DNA from: an uncultured Lachnospiraceae bacterium
GTDB taxonomy: Bacteria > Bacillota > Clostridia > Lachnospirales > Lachnospiraceae
Length of the DNA stretch: 64,000 nucleotides
Direction: 5' to 3'
NCBI GenBank assembly: GCA_910586005.1
Contig: CAJUHG010000001.1
Location: 1-64,000 of the forward strand
Shown: one piece after another, positions 36,302 to 45,549 of the stretch
Layout: every line of letters starts with the position of its first letter
Numbering within the stretch: position 1 is the first letter of the stretch
The notes under the pieces: generated by a model
Told to the model about the DNA's origin: nothing
Seen by the model: only the letters and a program-made list of their open reading frames with translations
Databases searched by the model: none
Program-made: the position numbers and the translations under genes

Positions 36302-37855
36302 ATGAGATATAAAAAATATTTGAAAAAGAAAAACAATGATATAAAAGTAAGTGCTATTTTTTTATTTTTAATAGGAATGGCTGTTCTGACAGTAATAGCA
36401 AGAATAGCTGATTCTTTTATGATTCCACAAGTAAATCTCTCTTCTTTGGAGGAAAAGAAATTAGAATATCCAATAGAAATTGAAGGACAGATAAAAGCAA
36501 AAGGAGTTTGTGCTATTTATTGTAAAGAAGATTTAAGAATAAAAAATGTTTTCGTACAGCAGAATGATATGGTACAAAAAGGAGATTTATTATTTTCCAT
36601 TGACAAAGAGAAACTTGAGTTGCAGATAAAAAAGATAGAACAAGAAATTAGTAAGTATAATTTACAGATCGAAGATTTACAAAATACATATGATAAGCAG
36701 ATAAACCAAAAAAATCAAAATGTAAAGCGAGCAGAAGAAGATTATAATGAGATTTTAAATGTAACAAAAAATGCAGTTGATATAGCATATATGGAAATGG
36801 AACATGCAAGACAAGAATTAGTCCAACATGATAGTGTAAAACCACAAGAGAGAGAAGAACAAGAAGAGAGAAATCAAAATTTGGAAGAACTAGAAAGAGA
36901 ACAAGATAAGATAAAACAAGAAAAAATAAAACAACGGGAAGAGAATAAGATACAGCTACAAGGAATAGAACAAGAAGATATAGAATCAAAAAGGGAAGGA
37001 CAGAATGAAATAGAACAGCAAAATATGGAACAACAAGAAAATTTATTTGCAGAATGGATACAAAAAAGGGCAGAATTGGAAGAAAACTATTATGAAAAAC
37101 AAAAAAATTATGAAGATGCAGTTGCATCTAGACAAGAAGCTATAAAATCGGCATCCAGACAAATGGAAGATGCAGATCAAGAAATAGTAAAAGATCATTC
37201 TGTTGTTTTCATACAAATAGAAAAAAAGAATTTAGAATATTCTTTACAAGAATTATATGAATTACGCCAGGTAGAGGGAAAAATATATTCTGAGTTTGAT
37301 GGTAGAATATCTGAGTGTGGGATTTCTGTGGGAAGTATAACTACTTCTGAGCCAGTGTTTTTATTGGAGGATTTTAGTTCTTCTTTTCAATTTGAGGGGA
37401 GCATAGAGGAACCAATAGATTTTAATATAGAGGAAGGTATGGAGTGTATAATAGAAATGAAATCTAAAAATATCCTGCTAGAAGGGGTGAAAATTAGCAA
37501 AGTTATAGAAGAAGAGCAGGGAACATACCAAATTAAGGCTGATATTGATTCAGATGTCCATCCAAAAGTAGGAAAAGCCATATTAAAATTTACAAAGAAA
37601 AGTAAAAATTATGCCAATTGTGTTCCATTATCTGCTTTATATCATCAAGCAACAGGTTACTATGTAATAAGAATAAAAGAGGATATCACAATTTTAGGAG
37701 TACAAGCGGTGGCAGAATATGTACCAGTAACTTTACTTGAGAAAAATAATGAATATGCAGCTGTGGATGGAATGTTATTATCTTCTGATGAAATTGTTGT
37801 AAATGCAAGCAAGGAAATAAAGGAAGGTGAAAGAGTACGAATCCTAGAGGAATGA
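36302..37855 (+). CDS. HlyD-type membrane-fusion/adaptor protein
   Basis: 517 residues from the ATG at 36302 (AGGTG 7 nt upstream; a TTG two codons earlier is possible). One N-terminal membrane helix (about 18-38), half of a barrel-sandwich (lipoyl-like) domain (KNVFVQQNDMVQKGDLLFSIDKEKL), a long Glu/Gln/Lys-rich coiled coil (about 105-300), then the second half (EGKIYSEFDGRISECGISVGSITTSEPVF) and beta-barrel. Adaptors of this type join an inner-membrane transporter to the cell exterior. The usual ABC exporter partner is not adjacent, and the following membrane protein overlaps its stop. Confidence 0.8.
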   Translation: MRYKKYLKKKNNDIKVSAIFLFLIGMAVLTVIARIADSFMIPQVNLSSLEEKKLEYPIEIEGQIKAKGVCAIYCKEDLRIKNVFVQQNDMVQKGDLLFSIDKEKLELQIKKIEQEISKYNLQIEDLQNTYDKQINQKNQNVKRAEEDYNEILNVTKNAVDIAYMEMEHARQELVQHDSVKPQEREEQEERNQNLEELEREQDKIKQEKIKQREENKIQLQGIEQEDIESKREGQNEIEQQNMEQQENLFAEWIQKRAELEENYYEKQKNYEDAVASRQEAIKSASRQMEDADQEIVKDHSVVFIQIEKKNLEYSLQELYELRQVEGKIYSEFDGRISECGISVGSITTSEPVFLLEDFSSSFQFEGSIEEPIDFNIEEGMECIIEMKSKNILLEGVKISKVIEEEQGTYQIKADIDSDVHPKVGKAILKFTKKSKNYANCVPLSALYHQATGYYVIRIKEDITILGVQAVAEYVPVTLLEKNNEYAAVDGMLLSSDEIVVNASKEIKEGERVRILEE

Positions 37856-38691
37856 CTATTAGACAATATTTTAAATATTTGGGATTGTTTGTAATTGGAA
37901 TAATATTAATGATAAGTTTTATCAAGTTTAGTATTTGTTTTAAAGAAATGGAACATGTAAAAGAAGATTTTACTTATATTTATAGAACCCCTTTTCCTGT
38001 TACAGAATTAAGAGAGAAGTGTAAAAAAAATCAAATTATCTGTCAAATAACTTCTTATGAAGAAAATAGAGACAATGTGCAAAAGGAAATATTATCTATA
38101 GTAAAAATTAGTGACATGAAAATATTAAACTATCATAAGATAGAAAATTTATTTTTAGATAGTGATATTAGAATTGATGTGAATTTATTTAAGTGGATAG
38201 TTTATATTTTTGTAGGTATATTTTTTCTTGGTATTATAATTTTTTGTTTATGCCAATCTCCTAAAAGTTGGAAGCATATTATAGTAATATTTTTTTGGCT
38301 TTTGTATATAAAATTATTTGTATTTACTACAACAAAGCAGTTTCCCATATGGTCCCTTCCTGGGAAGTGGTCTGATTTAGAGGGATGGGGAAATTTATGG
38401 AAAGCAATTCAAAGACAAATAACATATATTATTTATTTTAAAGACAATCCAATTATAAATAACTATTATCAGTATTTTATCAATGGTATTTGTTACTTGT
38501 TTTTGATACTTATTTTATTCTATCTATTTTTAAAAACATCTCTAAAAGTAAAAAATTCTCAATGGTTATATATTGGAATTACTGTTATAACTTTTTTATG
38601 GTATATCAATTATGGTGTTTTGGATTTAAAAATGGTTATTTATTTTTTTCCTTGCATAATTTTGTGTTCTTTTTTCATATTTGATAAATGA
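37852..38691 (+). CDS. Multi-pass membrane protein of unknown function
   Basis: 279 residues with about six membrane helices: one N-terminal (YLGLFVIGIILMISFIKF), then an extracytoplasmic stretch (30-115) followed by the others in the last 165 residues. It starts with an ATGA overlap with the adaptor gene, so the two are coupled and likely form a complex. No family recognised. The layout (one helix, external domain, helices) is somewhat like FtsX-type permeases, but no motif supports that. Confidence 0.6.
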   Translation: MTIRQYFKYLGLFVIGIILMISFIKFSICFKEMEHVKEDFTYIYRTPFPVTELREKCKKNQIICQITSYEENRDNVQKEILSIVKISDMKILNYHKIENLFLDSDIRIDVNLFKWIVYIFVGIFFLGIIIFCLCQSPKSWKHIIVIFFWLLYIKLFVFTTTKQFPIWSLPGKWSDLEGWGNLWKAIQRQITYIIYFKDNPIINNYYQYFINGICYLFLILILFYLFLKTSLKVKNSQWLYIGITVITFLWYINYGVLDLKMVIYFFPCIILCSFFIFDK

Positions 38692-38741
38692 AGGACACAA
38701 ATTATGTGCAGAAGGGTTGATTTTTTATAAAAAGGTTTTTC

Positions 38742-38770
38742 TTGTATTGTAAAAACAGGTCTGCTATAAT
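38742..38770 (+). promoter_or_regulatory. Promoter for the DUF4190-like gene
   Basis: TTGTAT (38742-38747), 17 nt, TATAAT (38765-38770), ending 39 bp before the ATG at 38810. Confidence 0.6.
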
Positions 38771-38809
38771 TAATTTCAAAGAAGAATTAAATTTTAGGAG
38801 GGCTTTTAC

Positions 38810-39310
38810 ATGAGTGATGAAAATGACATACGTGGACAAAATGAGCAGTCTAATTATAGCCAACAAGAACAAAACGCTCAGCAAAATTATAACCAACAAG
38901 GATATAATGCTCAACAAAACTATAATCAGCAAGGATATAATGCTCAGCAAAATTATAACCAACAAGGATATAATGCTCAACAGAACTATAATCAGCAAAG
39001 ATATAATGCTCAGCAAAATTATAATCAACAGCAAAGTTCAGGATTTGGAATAGCTTCCATGATTTGTGGTATTATTGCTTTGATTACTTGTTGTTTGTGG
39101 TGCACCTGTATTCCATTGGCAGTTGTATCTATTGTGTTTGGTATTTTGCAGATTCAAAAGGGAACTGCTAAGGGTATGGCAATTGCTGGAATTGTATGTT
39201 CTAGCATAGCATTAGTTTTATTTATTATTTTAACTGTATGGGGCAATTATTTAGAAAGTACAGGAACCTATAATGAGATTTTAAGACAATTGGAACAGAT
39301 GCAATATTAA
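38810..39310 (+). CDS. DUF4190-like membrane protein with Q/N/Y-rich repeats
   Basis: 166 residues. The first ~75 are soluble and made of an 11-residue repeat (NYNQQGYNAQQ, four to five copies); the rest has two membrane helices with GFGIASMICGIIALITCC and GTAKGMAIAGIVCSSIALVLFI, the DUF4190 pattern. Function unknown; such proteins are small envelope proteins with low-complexity cytosolic tails. RBS GGAGG 8 nt upstream. The 33-bp DNA repeats (about 38879-39030) should be prone to copy-number change. Confidence 0.8.
   Translation: MSDENDIRGQNEQSNYSQQEQNAQQNYNQQGYNAQQNYNQQGYNAQQNYNQQGYNAQQNYNQQRYNAQQNYNQQQSSGFGIASMICGIIALITCCLWCTCIPLAVVSIVFGILQIQKGTAKGMAIAGIVCSSIALVLFIILTVWGNYLESTGTYNEILRQLEQMQY
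38879..39030 (+). repeat. Tandem 33-bp coding repeats
   Basis: Units of CAGCAAAATTATAACCAACA-type sequence, 33 bp each, code for NYNQQGYNAQQ. Synonymous differences alternate between units, which suggests duplication of unit pairs. Confidence 0.85.
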
Positions 39311-39349
39311 GCCTTCTGAGTAGGATTAAGCAATTACTTGTGACATCGT

Positions 39350-39397
39350 AAATTGTTCAAGTCACTCGAGATGGAGAGACTTGAACAATTTATTTTT
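39350..39397. terminator. Terminator between DUF4190-like and Rpn-family genes
   Basis: AAATTGTTCAAGTC (39350-39363) pairs exactly with GACTTGAACAATTT (39378-39391), followed by ATTTTTC; serves the plus-strand gene and possibly the convergent one. Confidence 0.85.
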
Positions 39398-39462
39398 CTA
39401 TAGGAAAGACTTTGTTATAAAAAAGCATTAAAACATATGGCTGAAACAAAAGAAAGATGTAA

Positions 39463-40350
39463 TTATATCATTGTGTTTTTTGTATTTAATTTATGGATTT
39501 GACTTTCAGATAAGCCTGTAGTTTTAATAATGATCTCTAAAGGAAGGTCTAATGCTAACATATTTTTTACAATGTCAATACAACCTTCTTCTCTTCCTTG
39601 TTGTAAACCTTCTTTTCTTCCTTGTTGTAAACCTTCTTCTCTTCCTTGTTGTTTTGCTTCAAGCATAAATTGATTATAGTCACGTATTGCTTTTTCCCTA
39701 GCTTCATATTCCAAACGTTTTTCTTTATCTTGACTTATTAGTTGCAATTGTTGATATGCACTATTTATATAGGGACTTTTAGTTGCTAACATGTCAAATT
39801 CCTCCTTTCTTTCTGCATTAAGAAATTTTGCCCATAATAGAAGTGAACTACTGTCATCTTTTAATTCTTTGGGTAATTTAGGAAGTTCTAATATATGAAA
39901 TTCCATTTTATCTGTAAATTTGATATGACGCTTATCTTCAAGAATATGAAAACGAGAGTAAAATTCTTTTTCCTCTTTGAAAAGTTTAAAATTTAGAATA
40001 CTAATACTTACACATTTTTTAAATACATCATAATCTTGTCCAGCTAAAATTTGTTCCACATACATTTTGGATAAATAAAATAGAGAACGATCTGCCCAAA
40101 CTCTTAATTCTGTAAGTTGAATTTCAATATCAATTTCTGTTTCATCGTTCATCAATACTCGAACATCTAAAATTCCAAGTTTTTCTTCTTCATGAATTTT
40201 TCTAAGGTTCGTATTAAGAATTTTTGTTTCTTTCATATTTTCTGGATCAAGCTCTAAAACAGCTGACAAAAAGCCAATTCTTGCATTTTCATCCATCATA
40301 ATTTCCTTAAATGCAAAATCAATCTTAGGTTTCATTAGAAATTCTTCCAT
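39463..40350 (-). CDS. Rpn-family PD-(D/E)XK nuclease / transposase-like protein
   Basis: 295 residues. The N-terminal MKPKIDFAFKEIMMDENARIGFLSAVL, then ILDVRVLMNDETEIDIEIQL (the D...ExQ nuclease core) and YLSKMYVEQILAGQDYDVFKKCVSISIL are typical of the Rpn (YhgA-like, PDDEXK_2) proteins. The C terminus carries repeats of QGREEGLQQGR, also typical and known to vary. Rpn proteins are DNA nucleases that promote RecA-independent recombination, and some act in phage defence. RBS GGAAAGGAA. Single gene. Confidence 0.9.
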   Translation of the reverse strand: MEEFLMKPKIDFAFKEIMMDENARIGFLSAVLELDPENMKETKILNTNLRKIHEEEKLGILDVRVLMNDETEIDIEIQLTELRVWADRSLFYLSKMYVEQILAGQDYDVFKKCVSISILNFKLFKEEKEFYSRFHILEDKRHIKFTDKMEFHILELPKLPKELKDDSSSLLLWAKFLNAERKEEFDMLATKSPYINSAYQQLQLISQDKEKRLEYEAREKAIRDYNQFMLEAKQQGREEGLQQGRKEGLQQGREEGCIDIVKNMLALDLPLEIIIKTTGLSESQIHKLNTKNTMI

Positions 40351-41127
40351 ATATTTTATTCCTTTCCATATCTTGTATTCTTTTTATTTTAAAAAGAATC
40401 GCATCTAGAACAGTTTATCTTTTGTAAAAATGATTTTTTCTTTCTGTTCTGTATGCAATTCTTTGTTTAAAAATTATATCATATTTCTTGTATTTTAGGC
40501 AAGATATTCCAAATATTTTATATGAAAGGGTATGGACAATAATCTGGTCAATCAAAATAGCAGTCAACAAAACTCACATATTAAAAAAGTGCCTTTTAAA
40601 TAAATATTGTTGAGATATAACTCTTGCGATTTCAATAAATTGTGTAATAAAATATATCATTATGCAAAAAAATATTACTGGCTAAAAAATATTGAATGAA
40701 ATCAAAGTCTATGTTATCCTTAGAGCAAGAAATATTAATTCAGTAGAGGAGATATAATAATGAAAATAATGATATTTCTCTCTAAAATTTTCGTGCAACT
40801 AAGATAGTATGGAGTGATAATCTACTGTCATTTATTTTTGAATGTTGGCTTTGGTTTGATAATGGACCATATCACAAAGAATGCTTAATTATCATATCTG
40901 CGGATGAAATAACTTACAGTTAGAATATACTATTTACTGAAAAAGTGTCAAAACATGTAATAGGTTATTAACATATTTATTTGTGCCTAATAAATGGAAG
41001 AATATTCATTCCATATATAATTATAAGTGGTATCTGGTAGAAATAGTCAGTAAGTACAAAAAATGAATTAGGAGTAATATATCTATGTCAATAATAACTA
41101 TTAAATGAAGAAAGAATGTGGTGATAT
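40351..41127. other. Long AT-rich intergenic region
   Basis: 777 bp between divergent genes. Apart from the possible broken gene at 40760-40923, no gene, RNA or repeat could be supported. Confidence 0.4.
40760..40923 (+). pseudogene. Possible frameshifted small gene
   Basis: An ATG with a good GAGGAG upstream opens a 15-codon frame (MKIMIFLSKIF...) that stops at TAG. From 40786 the +1 frame is open to 40923 and reads like protein (RATKIVWSDNLLSFIFE, then WFDNGPYHKEC). One indel near 40775-40790 would join them into a ~54-residue peptide. I cannot name the family. A chance open stretch is possible. Confidence 0.35.
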
Positions 41128-41475
41128 ATGAATTTTAAGCGCGGAATATTTTTTGGATTGATGATAGGAATAGGTTCAATTAGTATTATATATGAGATGC
41201 GGAATATAGAGAACAAAATTGCCCTTTTGCCTTATATATTTGCATTATTCCTTGGAATTATCCAGTTTATAGTATCATTTAATTATCAAAAATTACCTAA
41301 AATAAGGATTTTATTGTTTTGTTTTTGTTTAGAAGGAATCTATTATATGATAACTATTATTTATTTATTGTTAAATCATATAATATTTGGTACGATTGTT
41401 GGAAGTATTATACTAAGTTTAATCTGTACTTCCATATATACAATATTTAATAAAGTAGAGAGAAGGAAAGAGTGA
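41128..41475 (+). CDS. Small hydrophobic membrane protein
   Basis: 115 residues with four likely membrane helices (FFGLMIGIGSISIIYE; ALLPYIFALFLGIIQFIV; ILLFCFCLEGIYYMITIIYLL; GTIVGSIILSLICTSIYTIF) and a basic C-terminal tail. GGTGAT lies just upstream of the ATG. No family recognised and no informative neighbour. Confidence 0.55.
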   Translation: MNFKRGIFFGLMIGIGSISIIYEMRNIENKIALLPYIFALFLGIIQFIVSFNYQKLPKIRILLFCFCLEGIYYMITIIYLLLNHIIFGTIVGSIILSLICTSIYTIFNKVERRKE

Positions 41476-41504
41476 TATTAAATTATAAAAGGTAGGCATT
41501 GCAA

Positions 41505-41541
41505 GATACCCTTCTAGGGCACACATGGTTATGCAACCAGT
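41505..41541 (-). repeat. Probable decayed palindromic element
   Basis: ATACCCTTCTAGGGCACAC then ATGGTTATGCAACC follows the element's order in reverse orientation, but with many changes. Confidence 0.35.
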
Positions 41542-41634
41542 AGAATTTTTAAGTTTCTTGATAGAAATCTTGCTTGATATCTTGACAAGCATACTTGCAA
41601 ACTTTATAATCTATGGAGTATAAATATAAACAAA

Positions 41635-42052
41635 AAGATGATGACGAAGACAGTAGGACAATTTTCAAACATTACAGCGAGTCGGAAGGGTGTGAGCCGG
41701 CATTAGTAGAGATTGTCTGAATATCACTTCCAAGTTGCTCACTGAACTTCTAAGGGAATGATTAGAAATATACCTTAAACATGCCGAATGGCATAACGGG
41801 GTGCCCAGAGGGTATACCTTAAACGTGCCAGAATGGCATAACGGGGGTGCCCAGAGGGTATACCTTAAACATGCCGAATGGCATAACGGGGTGCCCAGAG
41901 GGTATAAATTTTATTCTATTAGAAAAGTAAGCTGAGACGGTACATTCCTCCGTTATTGGAATCATGTATGCTGGTAGTACCAAAGTACAAGGTAATAGGT
42001 GGTAAACGATGCAATTTAGGCTTCGTCCTTTTACAGAGGGCGGAGCCTTTTT
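41635..42052 (+). promoter_or_regulatory. Ile-specific T-box leader of ileS
   Basis: Stem I landmarks: CAGTAGGA near 41648 and AGCGAG...GGGTGTGAGCCGG at about 41677-41700. The specifier loop GAATATCAC contains the Ile codon ATC at 41723-41725. The antiterminator bulge AGGTGGT lies at 41998-42003, with TGGT complementary to the ACCA end of tRNA-Ile (discriminator A). The terminator is GGCTTCGTCC (42019-42028) against GGGCGGAGCC (42038-42047), then a T-run. Uncharged tRNA-Ile should allow read-through. Three palindromic elements fill the segment between stem I and the antiterminator. Confidence 0.88.
41769..41906 (+). repeat. Three tandem palindromic elements inside the T-box leader
   Basis: Units 41769-41816, 41813-41862 and 41859-41906 share their TATA junctions, with periods of 46-44 bp. 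Each has ATGCCGAATGGCAT (the middle one with GTGCCAGAATGGCA) and GGGGTGCCCAGAGGGTATA. The inner hairpin differs in sequence from the genic copies yet still pairs. Confidence 0.9.
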
Positions 42053-42369
42053 ATTTATGATAATAGAAAGTTAGCAAAGCGTACTTTCTATTATTTGTAG
42101 AGCGCGTAAGGAAATTAGCAGCCAAAGCTGTGCACAGTGCGGCAACGTGTAAAAAGGGTTTTACTCCTTTTTGGTTGGTGCTAAACGGACATCCGCTGCA
42201 TATCCAGCGCCATCAGGAATGAGAGGTAGGAGAGCCTTAGTAGGTTTGCCCGTTTGCCCATTTGTTCCTTTATGACAATAGAAAATTCGCGCAGCGTAAC
42301 GCTCGCGAGGTCTTAGAAAGTCTTTGATTTTCATGATGAAAACAGTTGAATAGAAAGGAGAAAATACTC
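42053..42369 (+). other. ileS leader downstream of the T-box
   Basis: About 315 nt between the T-box terminator and the ileS start. Contains AATAGAAAG...CTTTCTATT (about 42062-42092) and a second AATAGAAA-type hairpin at 42277-42330, with GC-richer sequence between. No gene seen. Confidence 0.5.
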
Positions 42370-45300
42370 ATGTATAACAAAGTAGAAACAAATTTAAACT
42401 TTGTGGAAAGAGAGAAACAGACAGAGAAGTTCTGGAGAGACAATGATATTTTCAAGAAGAGTATGGAAAACCGTAAGGAAGGAGAGACATATACCTTTTA
42501 TGATGGACCACCTACAGCCAATGGAAAACCTCATATTGGACATGTGTTAACTCGTGTTATCAAAGATATGATACCTAGATATCAGACAATGAAAGGAAAA
42601 ATGGTTCCACGTAAAGCAGGGTGGGATACACATGGTCTTCCAGTAGAGTTAGAAGTAGAAAAATTATTAGGTTTAGATGGCAAGGAGCAAATTGAAGAAT
42701 ATGGTTTAGAACCATTTATTGATAAATGTAAAGAAAGTGTTTGGAAATACAAAGGCATGTGGGAGGATTTTTCTGGTACAGTAGGATTTTGGGCAGATAT
42801 GGATAATCCTTATGTCACCTATCATAATGATTTTATTGAATCAGAATGGTGGGCATTAAAAGAAATTTGGAATAAAAAGTTATTGTATAAGGGCTTTAAG
42901 ATTGTTCCTTATTGTCCACGTTGTGGAACTCCTTTATCTGCACAGGAAGTAGCACAAGGCTATAAAACAGTAAAAGAACGTTCTGCAATTGTTCGTTTTA
43001 AAGTAAAAGGAGAAGATGCTTATTTTCTTGCATGGACAACTACACCTTGGACTTTGCCTTCAAACTTAGCTCTTTGTGTGAATCCTGAAGAAATTTATTG
43101 TAAAGTAAAGGCAGTGGATGAAAACATTTATTATATGGCAGAGGCTTTATTAGATAAAGTGTTAGGTTCTCTTTTAGAGAAAGAGCAACAAGAAGCTGGA
43201 GAAAAAGCATATGAAGTATTAGAAACATATAAAGGAACAGATTTGGAATATAAGGAATATGAACCATTGTTTGTCTGTGCAAAAGAAGCAGCAGAGAAGC
43301 AGCATAAAAAAGCTCATTTTGTAACTTGTGATCATTATGTTACAATGACAGATGGTACAGGGATTGTTCATATTGCACCAGCATTTGGTGAGGATGACTC
43401 CAAAGTAGGTAGGAAGTACGATTTGCCATTTGTTCAGTTTGTAAATGGGAAAGGAGAATTAACAGAGGGAACCCCATATAAAGGTGTATTTTGCAAAAAA
43501 GCAGATCCTATGATTTTACAGGATTTAGAAGACCAGAAATTATTGTTTGATGCCCCAAAATTTGAGCATGAATATCCCCATTGCTGGCGTTGCGATACTC
43601 CATTGATTTATTATGCAAGAGAATCTTGGTTTATTAAGATGACAGAAGTAAAGGAAGATTTAATTCACAATAATAATACCATTCACTGGATACCAGAAAG
43701 TATTGGAAAAGGACGTTTTGGTGATTGGTTAGAAAATGTGCAGGATTGGGGAATTTCTCGTAATCGTTATTGGGGGACACCCTTAAATATTTGGGAATGT
43801 GAATGTGGTCATATGCATTCTATTGGAAGCATTGCAGAATTAAAGGAAATGTCTGATAACTGTCCAGAAGAAATTGAATTACATCGTCCTTATATTGATG
43901 CAGTTACAATTAAGTGTCCAGAGTGTGGAAAGGAAATGCATAGAGTTCCCGAAGTAATTGATTGCTGGTTTGATTCTGGAGCAATGCCTTTTGCACAACA
44001 TCATTATCCTTTTGAAAACAAAGAAGTGTTTGAACAACAATTTCCAGCACAATTTATCTCAGAGGCAGTAGACCAAACGAGAGGTTGGTTTTATTCTCTA
44101 TTGGCGGAATCTACATTATTATTTCATCAAGCTCCCTATGAAAATGTAATCGTGTTGGGACATGTACAAGATGAAAATGGACAGAAAATGAGTAAATCTA
44201 AGGGAAATGCAATAGATCCCTTTGAAGCATTAGAAACTTATGGTGCAGATGCAATTCGATGGTATTTTTATATTAATTCTGCTCCTTGGTTGCCAAACCG
44301 TTTTCATGGAAAGGCAGTACAAGAAGGTCAGCGCAAATTTATGGGAACCTTATGGAATACCTATGCATTTTTTGTATTGTATGGAAATATTGATCAGTTT
44401 GATGCCACAAAATATACCTTAGAGTATGATAAATTGTCCATTATGGATAAGTGGTTGTTGTCAAAATTAAATACATTGATTATGGAAGTAGATGACAATC
44501 TTGGAAATTATCGTATCCCAGAAGCTGCAAGAGCATTGCAAGAATTTGTAGATAATATGAGTAACTGGTATGTGAGAAGAAGCAGAGAGCGTTTCTGGGC
44601 AAAAGGCATGGAAACAGATAAAATTAATGCTTATATGACCTTATATACTGCATTGGTAACAGTAAGTAAGGTGGCAGCGCCTATGATTCCTTTTATGGCA
44701 GAAGATATCTACCGTAATTTGGTTTGCAGTATTGATCGTTCTGCACCAGAAAGTGTGCATTTGTGTGATTTCCCCGTTGCTGACAAGGGATTGATTGACT
44801 CTGAATTGGAAAAAAATATGGATGCAGTATTAAAAATTGTGGTGATGGGAAGAGCTTGTAGAAATACTGCAAATATCAAAAATCGTCAACCAATTGGCGC
44901 TATGTTTGTAAAGGCTCCTTTTGAATTGCCAGAGTTATTTTTAGAGATTATAGAAGAGGAATTGAATATTAAAGAAGTGAACTTTACAGAGGATGTAAGC
45001 GACTTTACAAATTATATATTTAAACCACAATTACGTACGGTAGGACCCAAATATGGTAAGTTCTTAGGGCAGATTCAGAAAGCTTTAACAGAATTAGATG
45101 GAAATCAAGCTATGGCAGAATTGAAATCAAAAGGAAGTATTACCCTTGACAGTATAAATGCAGAAGTTGTATTATGTGAAGAGGACTTGCTTATCACCAG
45201 AACACAACAAGAGGGTTATGTGACAGATGGAGATCATGAAGTAACTGTTGTACTTGATACTAATTTAACACCAGAACTTATAGCAGAAGGTTTTGTGCGT

Positions 45301-45534
45301 GAATTGATTAGCAAGATTCAAACTATGCGAAAAGAAGCAGGGTTTGAGGTAATGGATAAAATATATGTTTTTTATGAGTCAGAAGAAAAAATTGATAGAA
45401 TTTTTAAAGACTATAGAGAACAAATTCAATCTGAGGTACTAGCAGTAAGCATTGAGAAGGATATAGCAAAAGGATATAAGAAAGAATGGAATATCAATGG
45501 TGAAACTGTGGTACTTGGAGTAGAAAAAGTGTAA
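42370..45534 (+). CDS. ileS: Isoleucyl-tRNA synthetase (IleS2-like)
   Basis: 1054 residues from the ATG at 42370 (GGAG 9 nt upstream). Charges tRNA-Ile in the cytoplasm. HIGH motif HIGH at residues 55-58 (GKPHIGHV) and KMSKS at 606-610; editing domain between them (including TTPWTLPSN and GTGIVHIAPAFGEDD); C-terminal anticodon-binding region. The length, longer than the ~930-residue IleS1 type, and GLPVELEVEK suggest the eukaryote-like IleS2 class, which in other bacteria is less sensitive to mupirocin. Controlled by the upstream Ile T-box. Confidence 0.97.
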   Translation: MYNKVETNLNFVEREKQTEKFWRDNDIFKKSMENRKEGETYTFYDGPPTANGKPHIGHVLTRVIKDMIPRYQTMKGKMVPRKAGWDTHGLPVELEVEKLLGLDGKEQIEEYGLEPFIDKCKESVWKYKGMWEDFSGTVGFWADMDNPYVTYHNDFIESEWWALKEIWNKKLLYKGFKIVPYCPRCGTPLSAQEVAQGYKTVKERSAIVRFKVKGEDAYFLAWTTTPWTLPSNLALCVNPEEIYCKVKAVDENIYYMAEALLDKVLGSLLEKEQQEAGEKAYEVLETYKGTDLEYKEYEPLFVCAKEAAEKQHKKAHFVTCDHYVTMTDGTGIVHIAPAFGEDDSKVGRKYDLPFVQFVNGKGELTEGTPYKGVFCKKADPMILQDLEDQKLLFDAPKFEHEYPHCWRCDTPLIYYARESWFIKMTEVKEDLIHNNNTIHWIPESIGKGRFGDWLENVQDWGISRNRYWGTPLNIWECECGHMHSIGSIAELKEMSDNCPEEIELHRPYIDAVTIKCPECGKEMHRVPEVIDCWFDSGAMPFAQHHYPFENKEVFEQQFPAQFISEAVDQTRGWFYSLLAESTLLFHQAPYENVIVLGHVQDENGQKMSKSKGNAIDPFEALETYGADAIRWYFYINSAPWLPNRFHGKAVQEGQRKFMGTLWNTYAFFVLYGNIDQFDATKYTLEYDKLSIMDKWLLSKLNTLIMEVDDNLGNYRIPEAARALQEFVDNMSNWYVRRSRERFWAKGMETDKINAYMTLYTALVTVSKVAAPMIPFMAEDIYRNLVCSIDRSAPESVHLCDFPVADKGLIDSELEKNMDAVLKIVVMGRACRNTANIKNRQPIGAMFVKAPFELPELFLEIIEEELNIKEVNFTEDVSDFTNYIFKPQLRTVGPKYGKFLGQIQKALTELDGNQAMAELKSKGSITLDSINAEVVLCEEDLLITRTQQEGYVTDGDHEVTVVLDTNLTPELIAEGFVRELISKIQTMRKEAGFEVMDKIYVFYESEEKIDRIFKDYREQIQSEVLAVSIEKDIAKGYKKEWNINGETVVLGVEKV

Positions 45535-45549
45535 AATTGAAATAAAAAG

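Noticed and set aside
36648..37127. A 159-residue minus-strand frame opposite the adaptor coiled coil
   Set aside because: Leu/Phe-rich translation is what the antisense of Glu/Gln/Lys codons gives; no start signal.
38702..39034. A minus-strand Leu/Ile/Ser repeat frame opposite the DUF4190-like gene
   Set aside because: It is the antisense reading of the Q/N/Y repeat; the plus-strand gene has promoter, RBS and recognised domain.
39463..40350. Rpn-family gene as part of an insertion sequence
   Set aside because: No terminal inverted repeats or target duplication were seen around it; the family usually occurs as single chromosomal genes.
42058..42330. GC-richer hairpins before ileS as a second riboswitch
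   Set aside because: The T-box and its terminator are complete upstream; no conserved riboswitch core was recognised here and the hairpins match a repeat family.
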